From: Spinacia oleracea
Taxonomy: Eukaryota; Streptophyta; Magnoliopsida; Caryophyllales; Amaranthaceae
Assembly: GCF_020520425.1 (NCBI RefSeq)
Contig: NC_079487.1
Span: forward strand, 132,764,385 to 132,828,384
Reading direction: 5' to 3'
DNA length: 64,000 bases
Positions 35,217-45,840 of the stretch are shown here, one piece after another; position 1 is the first letter of the stretch, and every line of letters begins with the position of its first letter. The position numbers were made by a program, and so were the translations under genes. The notes under the pieces are model-generated. The model saw only the letters and a list, made by a program, of their open reading frames with translations. It had not been told where the DNA came from and did no database searches.

Positions 35217-37555
35217 ATTTTCTCTGATTGCATGCGTTTCTGCAAATTCACAAAATTGCTCAACCGTCAAATGAAGAAACGGTTATTACAAAAAACAAAT
35301 ACACCGGTATATTCCGGTAAAGAGATAAGGACACGTGTTCTTCTTTTGCATATCATTGCCACGTTGCGAGATTCTTGCTATGCCACCACCATGTTGTTCA
35401 ATGTTTTAATCGGTTAAATGGAGGAAGTTTAACTTGGGAAAACCATCCTTTCTCACATGGGTAACGGAGTACGAAATATACTTGGTATGAATAGTGGCAA
35501 ATGTCCAAATATTGCGAGTATTAAAAGACGGATGAAGTAGTATTTATATATTCAAAAGAACGTGAAAAGTCATTCCAAAAGACTAATTCAATTATCTTAT
35601 AGTCTTTTTAACGTTAAATGTGTATATTATTATAAAAGGAATAAGAACTCATAAAAATAGCCAATAATAGTTATATGCTGAACCAAGTGTACAATGAGCA
35701 TTCTACACATGTCCATAGGCTCCAATTTACATTAATGACCATGGCCAACCTCTATAAACTTTGATCGGCATAAAACCATGCCGTTCAATCGTTCATCCTT
35801 TACATATATAGTTGGTTATACGCACTTCCGGCCTATATTCTGGCATGATCTTGTCTAGTGTGGTCTGAACTCCATCGAAAATAGCCCGAGACCACTTGTA
35901 TAGTTACATGGGCAAAATTAGGGGGGTTGCAGGGGCGAAATTAGGAGAGGGCTGGCGGGGGCCATGCCCCCCTACATTATATGTTCAAGTATTAAATATG
36001 CACTATAAAAACACATGTCTAATATAGTTCAAGTGATTATTTTCCTTAAAAATTAGAGGTGTAAGGAGGTATAAGGTTCGATTCTTAACTACCTCAATTT
36101 TATAACTGTATAGTTGTAACTTGTACTACGTATCTACTAATAGCCAGTAATTGAACATATTCGATGATATATACATCAAGCCTGATAGTCACACGGCCCA
36201 CACCCAACCGCATTTGTCATGTGTAATCGAAAGCTGTCCATGCATCATTATATTAGGTACTACGAGTACCCTAACAATTAACATTGACAAATATTCTCTT
36301 TTATAAAAGCTTGAGTCCTTGTTAAATTTATTAATTAGATGCCGACGTTTTTGCATGGCCTATAATTGTTTTTCCTAAATGGTTTAGTTTCCCTCCACGT
36401 AAATCCATTGCTTCCTCAAGATTTTAGTATTATTCCATCTTTAATTGATTGGAATTGGGGACAAAGTATGAAAATGTTTAATTATATCACCTAATTTGGG
36501 GATTTGATCTCATCTTCTGGTTTCCGGATATATTTAGAATTAGGTGTATTTAAGTGTTTTTTCTTTTTTTTGCTTTGCACAAGTGGAAAGAGCTTAAAAC
36601 TAGCAAAATTGATCAAACAAACATAAATACACCTTTAAATACACCCCGGGAACAAGATAGATGGTATACCAACTCGTAACACTCCTTTTTTTTTATTTTT
36701 TTTTGGTTTACTCCTTTCGGAGGTGGTTAGTAGTCTGGTACGGGCTGAGCTGCATGAATCACTTTGCTGTTTTATACTCAGTTTGGTAAACTAATTAATC
36801 ATCCGTACATTATGGCCTTATGGGACACTACACTACTGATTCAACCAAAAGCATATGAATTTTTGTATACTTATCCCATATTTTTAGTACACAAGATTTA
36901 GGCCTAGTGGCCTACCTTCTCTTAGGTACTCAGCCTAGGAGGCTAGGAACAGATACAACTAGTCTCCCTGACTCTCTCGATCATGACCTTTGGTGCAACC
37001 CAGTTCTCTTCATCAGATTTTTACTAAGTTAAAATTATGTTCACAACCTATATGCAAGGGGTCTAACACTTTCCGTTTTAGCCAACTTCCCACCCCGTAG
37101 AACCAATAATGACGAATAAAATTTAGGAAAATTTGGTAATATTAATCCAACCTTTGGCCGATTTTCTTTTATTCCTACAACATTATTTTTAATAATCCCA
37201 TATTACTACCCAACGACATTTTTTTTGGGCTTAAGTGATCGGTAGCCGGTGAAAAAGTCAACGAGATGGTGATGAATTGATGATGATGGCTAGCTGAATA
37301 TATCGAGGGAGAAGAGAGGGAGTATTTCCACGAAGAGATATATTACCGCTTACAACAAGTTTATGACCTGTTGGGCCCAATAAATGTCGTTGGATAGTAA
37401 ATGTGAGATTATTAAAAAATACATCTTAATAAAAGAAAATCGACCAAAGATTGGATTAATATTAACATGTTTTCCTCAAAATCGATGGGTTATAAAAACT
37501 TACAATAGAAAAATGCATGATTGACAAAAATAATACAGTACTACATGCTTGTACA
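35217..37555. other. Intergenic, 2.3 kb, repeat relics only
   Basis: The first part is the promoter and 5' UTR of the 330-aa gene, and the part near 37.5 kb is the 3' flank of the PKS gene. A SINE-like element lies at 35928-36125. Poly-T runs occur near 36688-36705. I see no open frame with coding character. Confidence 0.4.
35928..36125 (+). repeat. SINE-like repeat
   Basis: The element begins GGGGCGAAATTAGGAGAGGG with GGGGGCCATGCCCCCC. It contains a box-A-like GTTCAAGTGATTATTTTCC and a box-B-like AAGGTTCGATTCTTAAC (near 36074). The layout is the same as at 8091-8240 and, reversed, at 38655-38858. Confidence 0.5.
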
Positions 37556-37556
37556 A

Positions 37557-37560
37557 TAAC

Positions 37561-37641
<81 letters not shown>
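37557..37641. repeat. (AAT)n microsatellite, about 28 units
   Basis: An uninterrupted trinucleotide run lies about 10 bp beyond the stop codon of the PKS gene, that is, inside its 3' UTR. Poly-Asn and poly-Leu reading frames across it are artefacts. Confidence 0.97.
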
Positions 37642-37643
<2 letters not shown>

Positions 37644-37650
37644 GACCCTA

Positions 37651-39813
37651 TTATTGAATGTACAAAAGATCAGAAGTAAAGCTATGTCTTTGTCTATAAC
37701 CAAATCCAGGCAACTTAGCCTCAGCTTGGAACCTTGTAACTGGATTAAACGAATCTGACAGCCTATTCATTCTCTGACTCTCAGATTTCCCCCTAACAGG
37801 ACTTTTTCGATGAACTTCCTTAGCCACATTCACAGCTTTCTGACTCTTACACCCTAAAAAAACACCAGAACCCTGTTTCTGAACCTCCTTATTCATAGAC
37901 CGTTTAGCAGATTTTGAGGCTGCTAATTTCCTCGATCTATAATCCTCAGAATCAGAAACAACTGAGAAATCAGCAGCACTGGCAGTTACAACACTCCACT
38001 CAATGCTAGCCTCGCTAGGTGCATATCGAGTTGTAGTTGGTGTCTGATTGAATGGGTTGGAAGTACATGAAAGGCACTCGATCTCAAACAAGTCGGAGCT
38101 AGCATCGCTCTCTGTGTCCTTGTACGTCTCACTAGGCGCGTCTGAGGTGGTGCTAATCTGATCTTCTGTAGTTCCTCTTGGGATTGCATCCCATGATAGC
38201 ATATTCAGCCTCTTTTGTAGGGTGAACCTTTTGCTTCCTTCATCTAGATCACTGCCAAACACTTCTAGTGACTTCCTTGCATCATCTTCATCGACATCTA
38301 CTAACTGAAATGGCGAATCCAACAGAAAATTAACTATTTTGAGTCAAAACAAAACTTTTTAAAAAAATTATACTACAACGAACCAACGGTCTCATTTTAC
38401 TTCCCTCGTTTTGACCAAAAAACTCTCACAAAAACTGGTCAAATGGGGCAAGTAAAATGAGACAGAGGGAATATGTTGGGAGTAGGGGACAAAATGGCTT
38501 TGCCCGTGAATGTAACTGAACCTTGTTAATTGCTGATTAAAATGATAAAAGTATTATTAGGTTAATTATGATAATATGATATGATTAGTGACTAATTAGC
38601 TGGAATATGACCTAAGTTAATAATCGACAACAATAACTAAACACATAAGTAGTAATTAGGGGGAGCAGGCGAAGAATCAAACTCTGGTCTCAACTACCAC
38701 ACTTATGAGTCCTTATCAACTAGGACAAAGATTAGATAATGCATAGTAAATCAGCTGTTAAATATATAATATTTGTTCTTGGGGGTTTGACCAACCTAAT
38801 TTCTTTTTTTGGGCCCCAAAATTTTGTGCCCGGTGCTCCTTTAGCCGGTCCTGGTAGTAATTGGTAACTTTTAACAAGCTAGGTAGAAATTTGCAAAGTT
38901 ACTAAAGACAGGCATGGGTAATAATTGACAAATTTCAGTTTTGAGCCAAAACAAATTTAAATCACAAAATGGGTCTGTCTGTCTGTGAAGGTACCTGAAC
39001 CTTGTTAATTGCTGTAAGGCTAGCAGAATTTGAGAGTGGAAAGACAAAGGGGTCAACATTGTTATCTAGCCGCAGTTTGTTCATCCTTGCAATTTCAGCT
39101 GTGTCAAGGCTTGTCTTGATCGATCTCGTCTGAGTTCCATCACTGATGCGGCCTCTGCCTCTGCCTCTGCCTCTGCCTCTGCTACCATGATCAGTGAATT
39201 CTTGATCAGTATCAACAGACTTCCCTACACAACAAGAACAGGCCAGTAATGACATTGTCTTTCCCTGCTGCTGATTTGTTTTACGTTCATTCGTCGTCCT
39301 AGACGGAGTCCTATTCAAACGCCGTCTTAACAGTGCACTCTGGCTATTCGAACTCACCTCTGACTGACTGCTAGAACCTCGAGACTGAACTACTATCAGC
39401 TTATTGTTCGAGTTAACCCTGACAACCTGCTGTTGATCATCATCAGTACGGTCTTCAACATCATGTCTGTGTTGTTGTTGTTGTTGAAACCTTCCACTTA
39501 TTGATCTTGTTGAGAATTTATCACTCTCCTGATCTATTACACCACTGCTGAAGTACTTATCAGCAGTAAAAACATCGATCTCTCCATCCTCCGCCTTCTT
39601 CTTCTTCTTCTGCCTCGACTTATGCAGATGATGATCATGCTGGTTTTGTGTGGACTCAACGAGGCTACGGATGTATGCTTCCTCACTGGGATTGAGGTAA
39701 GAAGAAAAGGAAGCTTCGCGAAGGCTACTGGTGTTATTGATTTCAGAGGACCAATAAGGCGGTAGGCTGAGGCGGGTGTTAGTAGATGATGATGATAATG
39801 AAGCCATATTCAA
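37651..39813 (-). CDS. PKS: PHYTOCHROME KINASE SUBSTRATE family protein (490 aa, 2 exons)
   Basis: PKS proteins bind phytochromes and phototropins at the plasma membrane and act in phototropism, leaf positioning and growth responses. Exon 1 is 38995-39813 and exon 2 is 37651-38304 on the minus strand; the donor CAG|GTACCT and acceptor TTTCAG|TTAG join in phase. Family hallmarks in order are REASFSSYLNPSEEAYIRSL (about residues 32-51), EDGEIDVFTADKYFSSG, a Ser/Gln/Arg-rich middle, ACSCCVGKSV, DPFVFPL, ECLSCTSNPF, YAPSEASIEWSVVTASAADFS and LGCKSQKAVNV near the C terminus. The middle holds a Gln run and an (RG) run (GSRGRGRGRGRGRI) encoded by a CCTCTG repeat. It is slightly longer than Arabidopsis PKS1 (about 440 aa). 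I cannot say which PKS paralogue this is. Confidence 0.92.
38388..38470. mobile_element. Short palindromic MITE remnant in PKS intron
   Basis: GTCTCATTTTACTTCCCTCG is mirrored by GGCAAGTAAAATGAGACAGA, with inner arms TTTTGACCA and TGGTCAAAT, making an 80-bp near-perfect hairpin. The CTCATTTTACTTCCCTC ends are MITE-like. Confidence 0.6.
38655..38858 (-). repeat. SINE-like repeat (reverse orientation) in PKS intron
   Basis: On the minus strand the element reads CCAGGACCGGCTAAAGGAGC, then GGGGCCCAAAAAAAG, a box-A-like GTCCTAGTTGATAAGGACTC and a box-B-like AGAGTTTGATTCTTCGCC. This matches the order seen at 8091 and 35928. Confidence 0.45.
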
Positions 39814-39897
39814 AGGATTTGTGGTTTGAAGATCTTAATTAAGCTAAAGAGAGCTCAAAGTTTGGAGATAATGACTTTACAATAGAAGAGAATTTCG

Positions 39898-39907
39898 TTA
39901 TATAAAG
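39898..39907 (-). promoter_or_regulatory. Candidate TATA box of the PKS gene
   Basis: On the minus strand CTTTATATAACG occurs about 90 bp upstream of the ATG at 39813. The distance leaves room for a TSS and a short leader. No other TATA-like site lies as close. Confidence 0.45.
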
Positions 39908-40270
39908 GGGTAATGAGACATACACTTGTATAATTACAGCAGGGCTGCAGGAAGATAGCTACCAAGAGACCGAAAATGACTATACTCTGAATATGTCTAG
40001 AGAGTAGACAGTATGTACAAGAATGGAGCAAAATATCACCAACCCAAAATATTAACGGTACGTGGATGTTTTTTTTGGAAGATTAAGTGAATTGGCTTGT
40101 ACATTTTGTGTATGGAGTTAATTAGACAGTTGACACAACAAAATGAATTGTCAATTTCACCTAAGTTTTTTCTAATAAGTTGTTTTTGGTGCTATCTCAG
40201 GTAAGAAGACATGGAATTGGTGAGTAAAGCCTCTAAATTTTACTAGGTACTTGTAGTACAGAGTACTTCA
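39908..40270. other. Upstream region of the PKS gene, nothing else recognised
   Basis: This AT-rich stretch is presumed promoter. I could not support any specific light-response element beyond chance. Confidence 0.3.
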
Positions 40271-40526
40271 TACTTCCTCCATTTCGCAATAGATGCATCG
40301 TTTCTCTTTTAGACACTATTCATTAACTAACTTTGACAATTATTCTTTCACATTATGTAAAAACAAACATAGTCAAACGAATCTTGTTAAATTCGTATCA
40401 ATATGAGGATTCCAAATATCATTTTTTTATAAGTTTTACTTACACGCAGTTAGAGATATTAATATTCAAATAAACACGTTGAAATACGTGGAAAAAAAAT
40501 GCATCTATTGCGAAACGGGGGTAGTA
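40271..40526. mobile_element. Stowaway-like MITE (about 255 bp)
   Basis: The left end TACTTCCTCCATTTCGCAAT (40271, followed by AGATGCAT) and the right end ATGCATCTATTGCGAAACGG followed by GGGTAGTA (40499-40526) are near-perfect inverted repeats about 28 bp long, starting in TA. The interior is AT-rich and non-coding. Confidence 0.8.
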
Positions 40527-43500
40527 GAAGATAAGAAAGTTCCTCAATTTGTGGACTATATATAGACAATGAGCATAGGTCAAAAAAAATTGACATTGTG
40601 TGAATGTTTGGCAAAAGGTTCAGTTGAATTGTAACGGTCATCTTCGAGTGGTGATAAGTGTTAGGGTTTGGTTCCCATCAAATTTAATGGATGGAGTCTT
40701 TTATTAAATTATATACTTCGTATTAATTTCTAATATGATACATCCCGATAAGTTCATGTTGTTTTGATCGGATTTAGGGTAATCGGGTCGTTCAGAACGA
40801 GTTTGGTCATGTCCAGGTGATAGATTCATACTGATTTCGGGTTCGTAAGTTCTTCAGCTATAGTCAATGAATCTGAGCTTTGTTTGACAACACTAGCTAA
40901 CTAAAATAGAGCTGAAACTTATAAAATGTTAAACTGATAAGGTCCCTATTTGAATGACTTATCCGGTAAAATTAATTGTTTAAAAAGTAATTTTTTAAAA
41001 TATAATTATTTTAAATATTAATTTAAAATAGATTACATGAAAATCTTAGAAGCTAAATTGAGATGATAGTCGTCAAAGTAACTTCTCAGTTCAAGTTCAT
41101 TTATGGACCTTAAATTCTATTTACCTGCTTGTCAAACAACTCTATTCATTTAAAACGATTTAAAGTTTCAGAAGCTTATCATTTAAAATGCCTAAAATAG
41201 CCTGCTATAAAAATAACCCATCACTACACAAATTAATTATCGGATCATTTCAGGTCAGGCCGTGTAAAATCTATCATTTCGAAAAGAGTTTAGATGTCAT
41301 GTAATTGGAGTGGGATGAATACAAATATGTTTTGCTAGGTCCACTAGCCTTGCCTTCAACATACTCAAAATGAAGGTACATGCCAAAAGGAATTGATCTT
41401 GTAGTAGCCAAACAATTGGGTGATACATATGGCCTAGGGGTCTTGTGAATTGTGACTCTTGTCTTTTCCAAACCATATTGGACTATTGGTGATTTTAGTC
41501 TTATATTTTATTTTCTTTTAAAAGAAAGAGCCAACTACATATCACATGATAAACATACGGTGAGAAAAAGTTGTATTGACGTTTTGGCATAATGGTTAAA
41601 ATAAGCGTTTTGTATATCCTATATCAGAAACTAATTTTGGCACACCACTTAGTAAGTAGAACGCAGAAAACCGTGCTCTCATAGCGACTGTGGCAAAAAC
41701 AATTTTTAGTGTGACAAAATTAGTTCCCCTACATCATATAATCGCATATCTCCCGTTTATTACTTTATTATTAATGTATTATCCTTATGGTTATAATTCA
41801 ATGGGGAAAAGAAAAAAAACCCGGATAAACATGTGGTATGACAAAGAGCCAGTAAATGTTGGATTGTTGATGAATTGCATCAAATTCATGACAGTTGGAA
41901 GTTTACGAAAATTCAAGAAACATTTAAGTTATTGAAAACTTTAATTTGATGTTGGACTCGAGCTTTTAATACTTGGATTGCGATGTTGCTCTCTTTTACC
42001 ATGCATGAAAATGACCATACCTTATGAGATTACAAACTTGTTGGTTGATTTCCTAATTATTATATTATTGATGTTATTATCATAAAGCATGATCTAATTA
42101 ATCACATGAATGAATGCAACTACATATACACTTTGGTCCCTACTTAAGTATTCACATATTTTGATCTATCTTAACTTGGATGACCAATATAAAGTTGTAT
42201 GTCTCCCTCGACACTATTAAACAATCGACCTACACGTAATTTTTTCTGAAAATTACTACCTCCATCGCATAATTTTTTAATACTTTTTGTTTTAGTCCGT
42301 TTCATAATATTCTTACAAAAAAATCTTGCTCGTACTCGCGTACATTACATTGATTGTACATCAGAGTAACTTTTACCCAATTTTTGATAACATTTAACAT
42401 GTTTTGATTTTATGGAAAAAAAAATTGAAAGATAAACATTTTAAAGGGTTGGTTACCTTTATACATTACTTGTGAATTTGAAAGAATAATTTTATAAAAG
42501 TAACAATTTATCACTAGAAAATACTTCATAGATAACTGTTAAATTATACTCCGTATCAGGTTAACTTTTAAGCATTTAAAGTATTGTTTTAACCCACCGT
42601 CCAATATTTATTGTACATCACACATAGATAAAAACAATTGTGATGTTCTTAACATTGTGCTTTATACTATTTTTTGACATGAAAATTTACTATCTTACCT
42701 TTTCTCTCCACACCATTATAGTAATTATTACGAACATTATGAAACAGAAGTAGTACATCCATTGTTTTCTACTATTACGTACTATTTTTACTCATTCAAC
42801 GATTAGAAAAATATACTTCATCAAATAAGTTTATCTCAGACGACAAAAGTTGCTATCTACAACAAGGAAGTCTTACCAAATAATTTGCCCGTGATACGTG
42901 GGACTGGCTGGCTTATCATCATTCTTGGAAGAAATTACAGGACCTTGTCTACTTAAATCTTTGTTTCTTAGTGGAACAAACACCATCACTATTCTAGAAT
43001 TGGTCTTCTGCATCCCAAGGAACATTCCATGAGCCACATTCCTAATTTACTACTACTTCTCTTACTCTATTAACTTGCTTTTGTAAACTCTACTTACTTA
43101 ATTAGCTAAGCAAAGTTTATAATTCTCTATTGTTACCCAAATCAATCGAATGGTACGCTTAAAGCTACAAACGAGCAAGAAAATGGTCTTAAGTTTATCT
43201 ACTTTTAAATTTACGGTACACTCAAGTGTATAATAGAATCTACAAGCTACATTTTTGCGGTTATTTTACAAATTTAGTTTCACAGTAATTTACAATTTGT
43301 ATTAGTTGGCTTTTTGGAGTAACTACTAATAGTTGGTTAATGATTATATTGATTTACATTGCTTTTGTGACGTTTTGTTATGGATAGTACTCTTGTTTTC
43401 TTTTTCTTTTTTTCGTTTTATTTTTTTTTTTTTAATTTTTTTTATGCATATCTGGTTATACCATGTACCATCAAAACTATATATCTAAGCTAGGCTATTC

Positions 43501-44290
43501 TATTTGTGCATGAGCTTGTACTTATCAACAAATGTGCAACAAAAAATAAATAACTAAATAAAACATAACTTACTTATACCTTACAAGATACTTCGTACAA
43601 CCAAACACAACCTATTCCCTTCCTACAAAATTTATGAGTTAAGCAATTGCGTCTCCAGTTCTCCCTCGTTTTTCTTCATTTAACACTTGTGATAATAGGA
43701 ATGGTTTAGAAAATATCCCCATATGTACCCATAGTTAGAAGAGGGATAAATGAAATAACAAAAGAACTAAAGTTTTTTGGAGTATAATATGACTAATACT
43801 ATATTAACAAGTTCCACATGATAATGTATTCATGTGGCAAAAGAAATGACAAAAGACTATGCGCAAAATCTTGTTGCTATTCTCTCTAAAAGGAACACAT
43901 CACAATTCACAAACAATTTCTTTGACCAGAAATTGAGAGAATCATATAAAGTTTGACATAAATTATTACGTAAAAATAAAGTGGGCTTTTTGAGTCACAA
44001 AATAATTATTTGTACTATGCAAAAAATAAAGTGGGTTTTTGAGTCACAAAATGATTGGGCATGGAGAATTTAAGGTTTTGTTGGCTTCCTCAAGTCCCAA
44101 AATTGATCTTGTGGTTCTCATTGGTAGGAACGACATTTTGTTGTAAAGTTGATTTATCGTTACCATTATGATCGGGTGTGCCGTGTGCATGATGAGAAAA
44201 CAAGAGGATTTACCTTTTGTTAGCTAAGTGTAATCAATACATGAAAAATATAGGAGAAACAAAATTGGAAAAGATCCTGCAAACTTTAAC
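40527..44290. other. Gene-poor AT-rich region, 3.8 kb
   Basis: No gene is supported. The region contains degenerate CGGGT motifs (40750-40850), a TACTCCGT octamer at 42548, T-rich runs near 43390-43445, and a duplicated AAAAATAAAGTGGG..TTTTTGAGTCACAAAAT phrase (about 43972-44005 and 44025-44053). Two short ORFs (41274-41471 minus, 41690-41935 plus) show no recognisable domain. Confidence 0.4.
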
Positions 44291-44299
44291 AGGGCACTA

Positions 44300-44340
44300 T
44301 ATACTCCCTCCATCCTTAAAAGATTGTTCTATTTGGCTTT
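44300..44340. repeat. One-sided MITE end (TACTCCCTCCATCC)
   Basis: ATACTCCCTCCATCCTTAAA looks like a Stowaway end. I could not find the matching right end, so the element may be truncated by the next repeat. Confidence 0.35.
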
Positions 44341-44594
44341 TTACTGCGTCCAAGACACCACTTAATAACATAAAATGGGTAACGTAGATGAACACATTTA
44401 TCCGCATTCAGTAATAAATTGATTCCTGGAAAGTTCTTTCATGAGTAGCAACTAGCAATTATCCGACAAGGTCACATTGCCTGAGTATGTGGTCTTTTGA
44501 CAAGCCGCTTTCAAAAAAAATCTTTGTGGATATATATGGGTTCGTCCATCTCATCTTACATGCTAGACCCTTTTGGCGTAGGAGAATAGGGTAC

Positions 44595-44850
44595 AGTAAA
44601 GATGGTCTCTGGCCGGGCCTCGCACGAAAACAGCACAGTCCAGCACGAGCACAAAGGTCGGGCTTGAGCCGCATTTTTTTGTTGGAAAAACACGACAAGA
44701 CAAACACACTAAATTTAGTAAATTTAGGCTTAGGCACACGGCCCAGCCTGGCCCGACATGCCAGCCAGTGGGAATGAGCCCTGTTTTGAACTTTTCAGCC
44801 CGGCACAATGCAGAGTGGGCCCGGCTCGACCCACGGCCATCTTTAGGGTA
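44595..44850. repeat. GC-rich dispersed repeat (GGGCC/GGCCCG motifs)
   Basis: The block is full of related motifs: GGCCGGGCCTCGCACGAAAA, GTCGGGCTTGAGCC, ACGGCCCAGCCTGGCCCGAC, AGCCCGGCACAATG and GGGCCCGGCTCGACCC. The GC level differs sharply from the flanks. A similar block occurs at 63780-63880 (GGGCCAGGCCGGG, TTGAGCCGGGCC). Open frames across it are artefacts of composition. Confidence 0.6.
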
Positions 44851-45840
44851 CAGGAACACCCACAAAGGCATAACTTTGAGACGGTAAGATAAACATCGTC
44901 TCTAAAGAGTAAAAAAGACCACCGCACTCGATCTTTTTGGCCATTCAAGTTCAACCCAAATAAACAGAGTATCAGAAAAGAGATCCAAGCTCAATGCTTG
45001 GTTTAGAATCAAACCATTGTATATCAAATTTATTACAGAACTACATGATCAAAGTGTGTTCTATCCTTGGTACATTTTCAGCAAAATCTTTTATGAGACA
45101 GTCTCATACTTGATTACTGAGGCGTTGGAGCGCCTTTTACCATCTTTTTTAACCATACATTGCTGATTGCTGTACAATATTTTTTTCTCAAATAATGATA
45201 ACTTAACATTCTGCATTGACTAGACTGCATGAACTCGTTAATGTCCTATAGGCCGAATGGTTAAAAGCAACAGACTGTAAATCCGTTGTTTTTAATGGCC
45301 TATCACTTTGTAAAGGCTCACTGAAGTTTAGCATATCTCAAATGGACTAATCCAGCCAAAGTATAACAGTATCAAGACTCTCAACTGAAAACAGAGTTCT
45401 ATTTCCTTTTCTTTTTTAGGATACTAATATCAAAATAATAATGTGTGCAAATGAAAATTGGAAAGGACACAGTTAAAATACAGAGATAACTCAGATGAGC
45501 AACTATTATAAATAAGTAATACAGATTCAACAAAAAAATGAGGGGAGTACAGATTAGAACATGAGACAGATAATAACTGATACTCCATACTAATTAATCT
45601 CTTTCTCCCGACAACGGAGTACTATAATTATCTATTGCTAATAAGGGTAGCCATAAGTCAAAAGAGACGAGCACGGGAAGCCATCAAGAAGGGTGTTGAA
45701 GAATAATATCATTGGCTAAAGAAACACATATTTAGTAACAGAAAATATGAATTTTCAGTTCAGAATGTCTGTTACCGGTATGACTTATGAGATGCCGAGG
45801 GTAAAGCATGAGACACACATATTGTGTTTTCGGTTTATGA
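44851..45840. other. 3' flank of the PMT gene and spacer
   Basis: This stretch contains the mitochondrial tRNA-Tyr relic at 45251-45289 and an ACGGAGTA octamer near 45615. The part near 45840 is probably the 3' UTR of the methyltransferase gene. No gene is seen. Confidence 0.4.
45251..45289 (+). pseudogene. trnY: Fragment of a mitochondrial-type tRNA-Tyr(GUA) gene
   Basis: GGCCGAATGGTTAAAAGCAA followed by CAGACTGTAAATCCGTTG closely resembles the D-arm-to-anticodon-arm part of plant mitochondrial trnY, with the anticodon GTA in ACTGTAAAT. The T-arm, variable loop and acceptor 3' half are absent, so it is a relic, not a working tRNA. Confidence 0.55.

Noticed and set aside
37500-37758. Poly-Asn and poly-Leu reading frames
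   Set aside because: They are translations of the (AAT)n microsatellite, not genes.
41274-41471. 65-aa minus-strand ORF with a protein-like look (PFGMYLHFEYVEGKASGP)
   Set aside because: I could not connect it to a family or to neighbouring exons; kept as chance.
44459-44954. Overlapping ORFs of 74-102 aa on both strands
   Set aside because: They fall in the GC-rich GGCCCG repeat, and open frames on both strands reflect composition.
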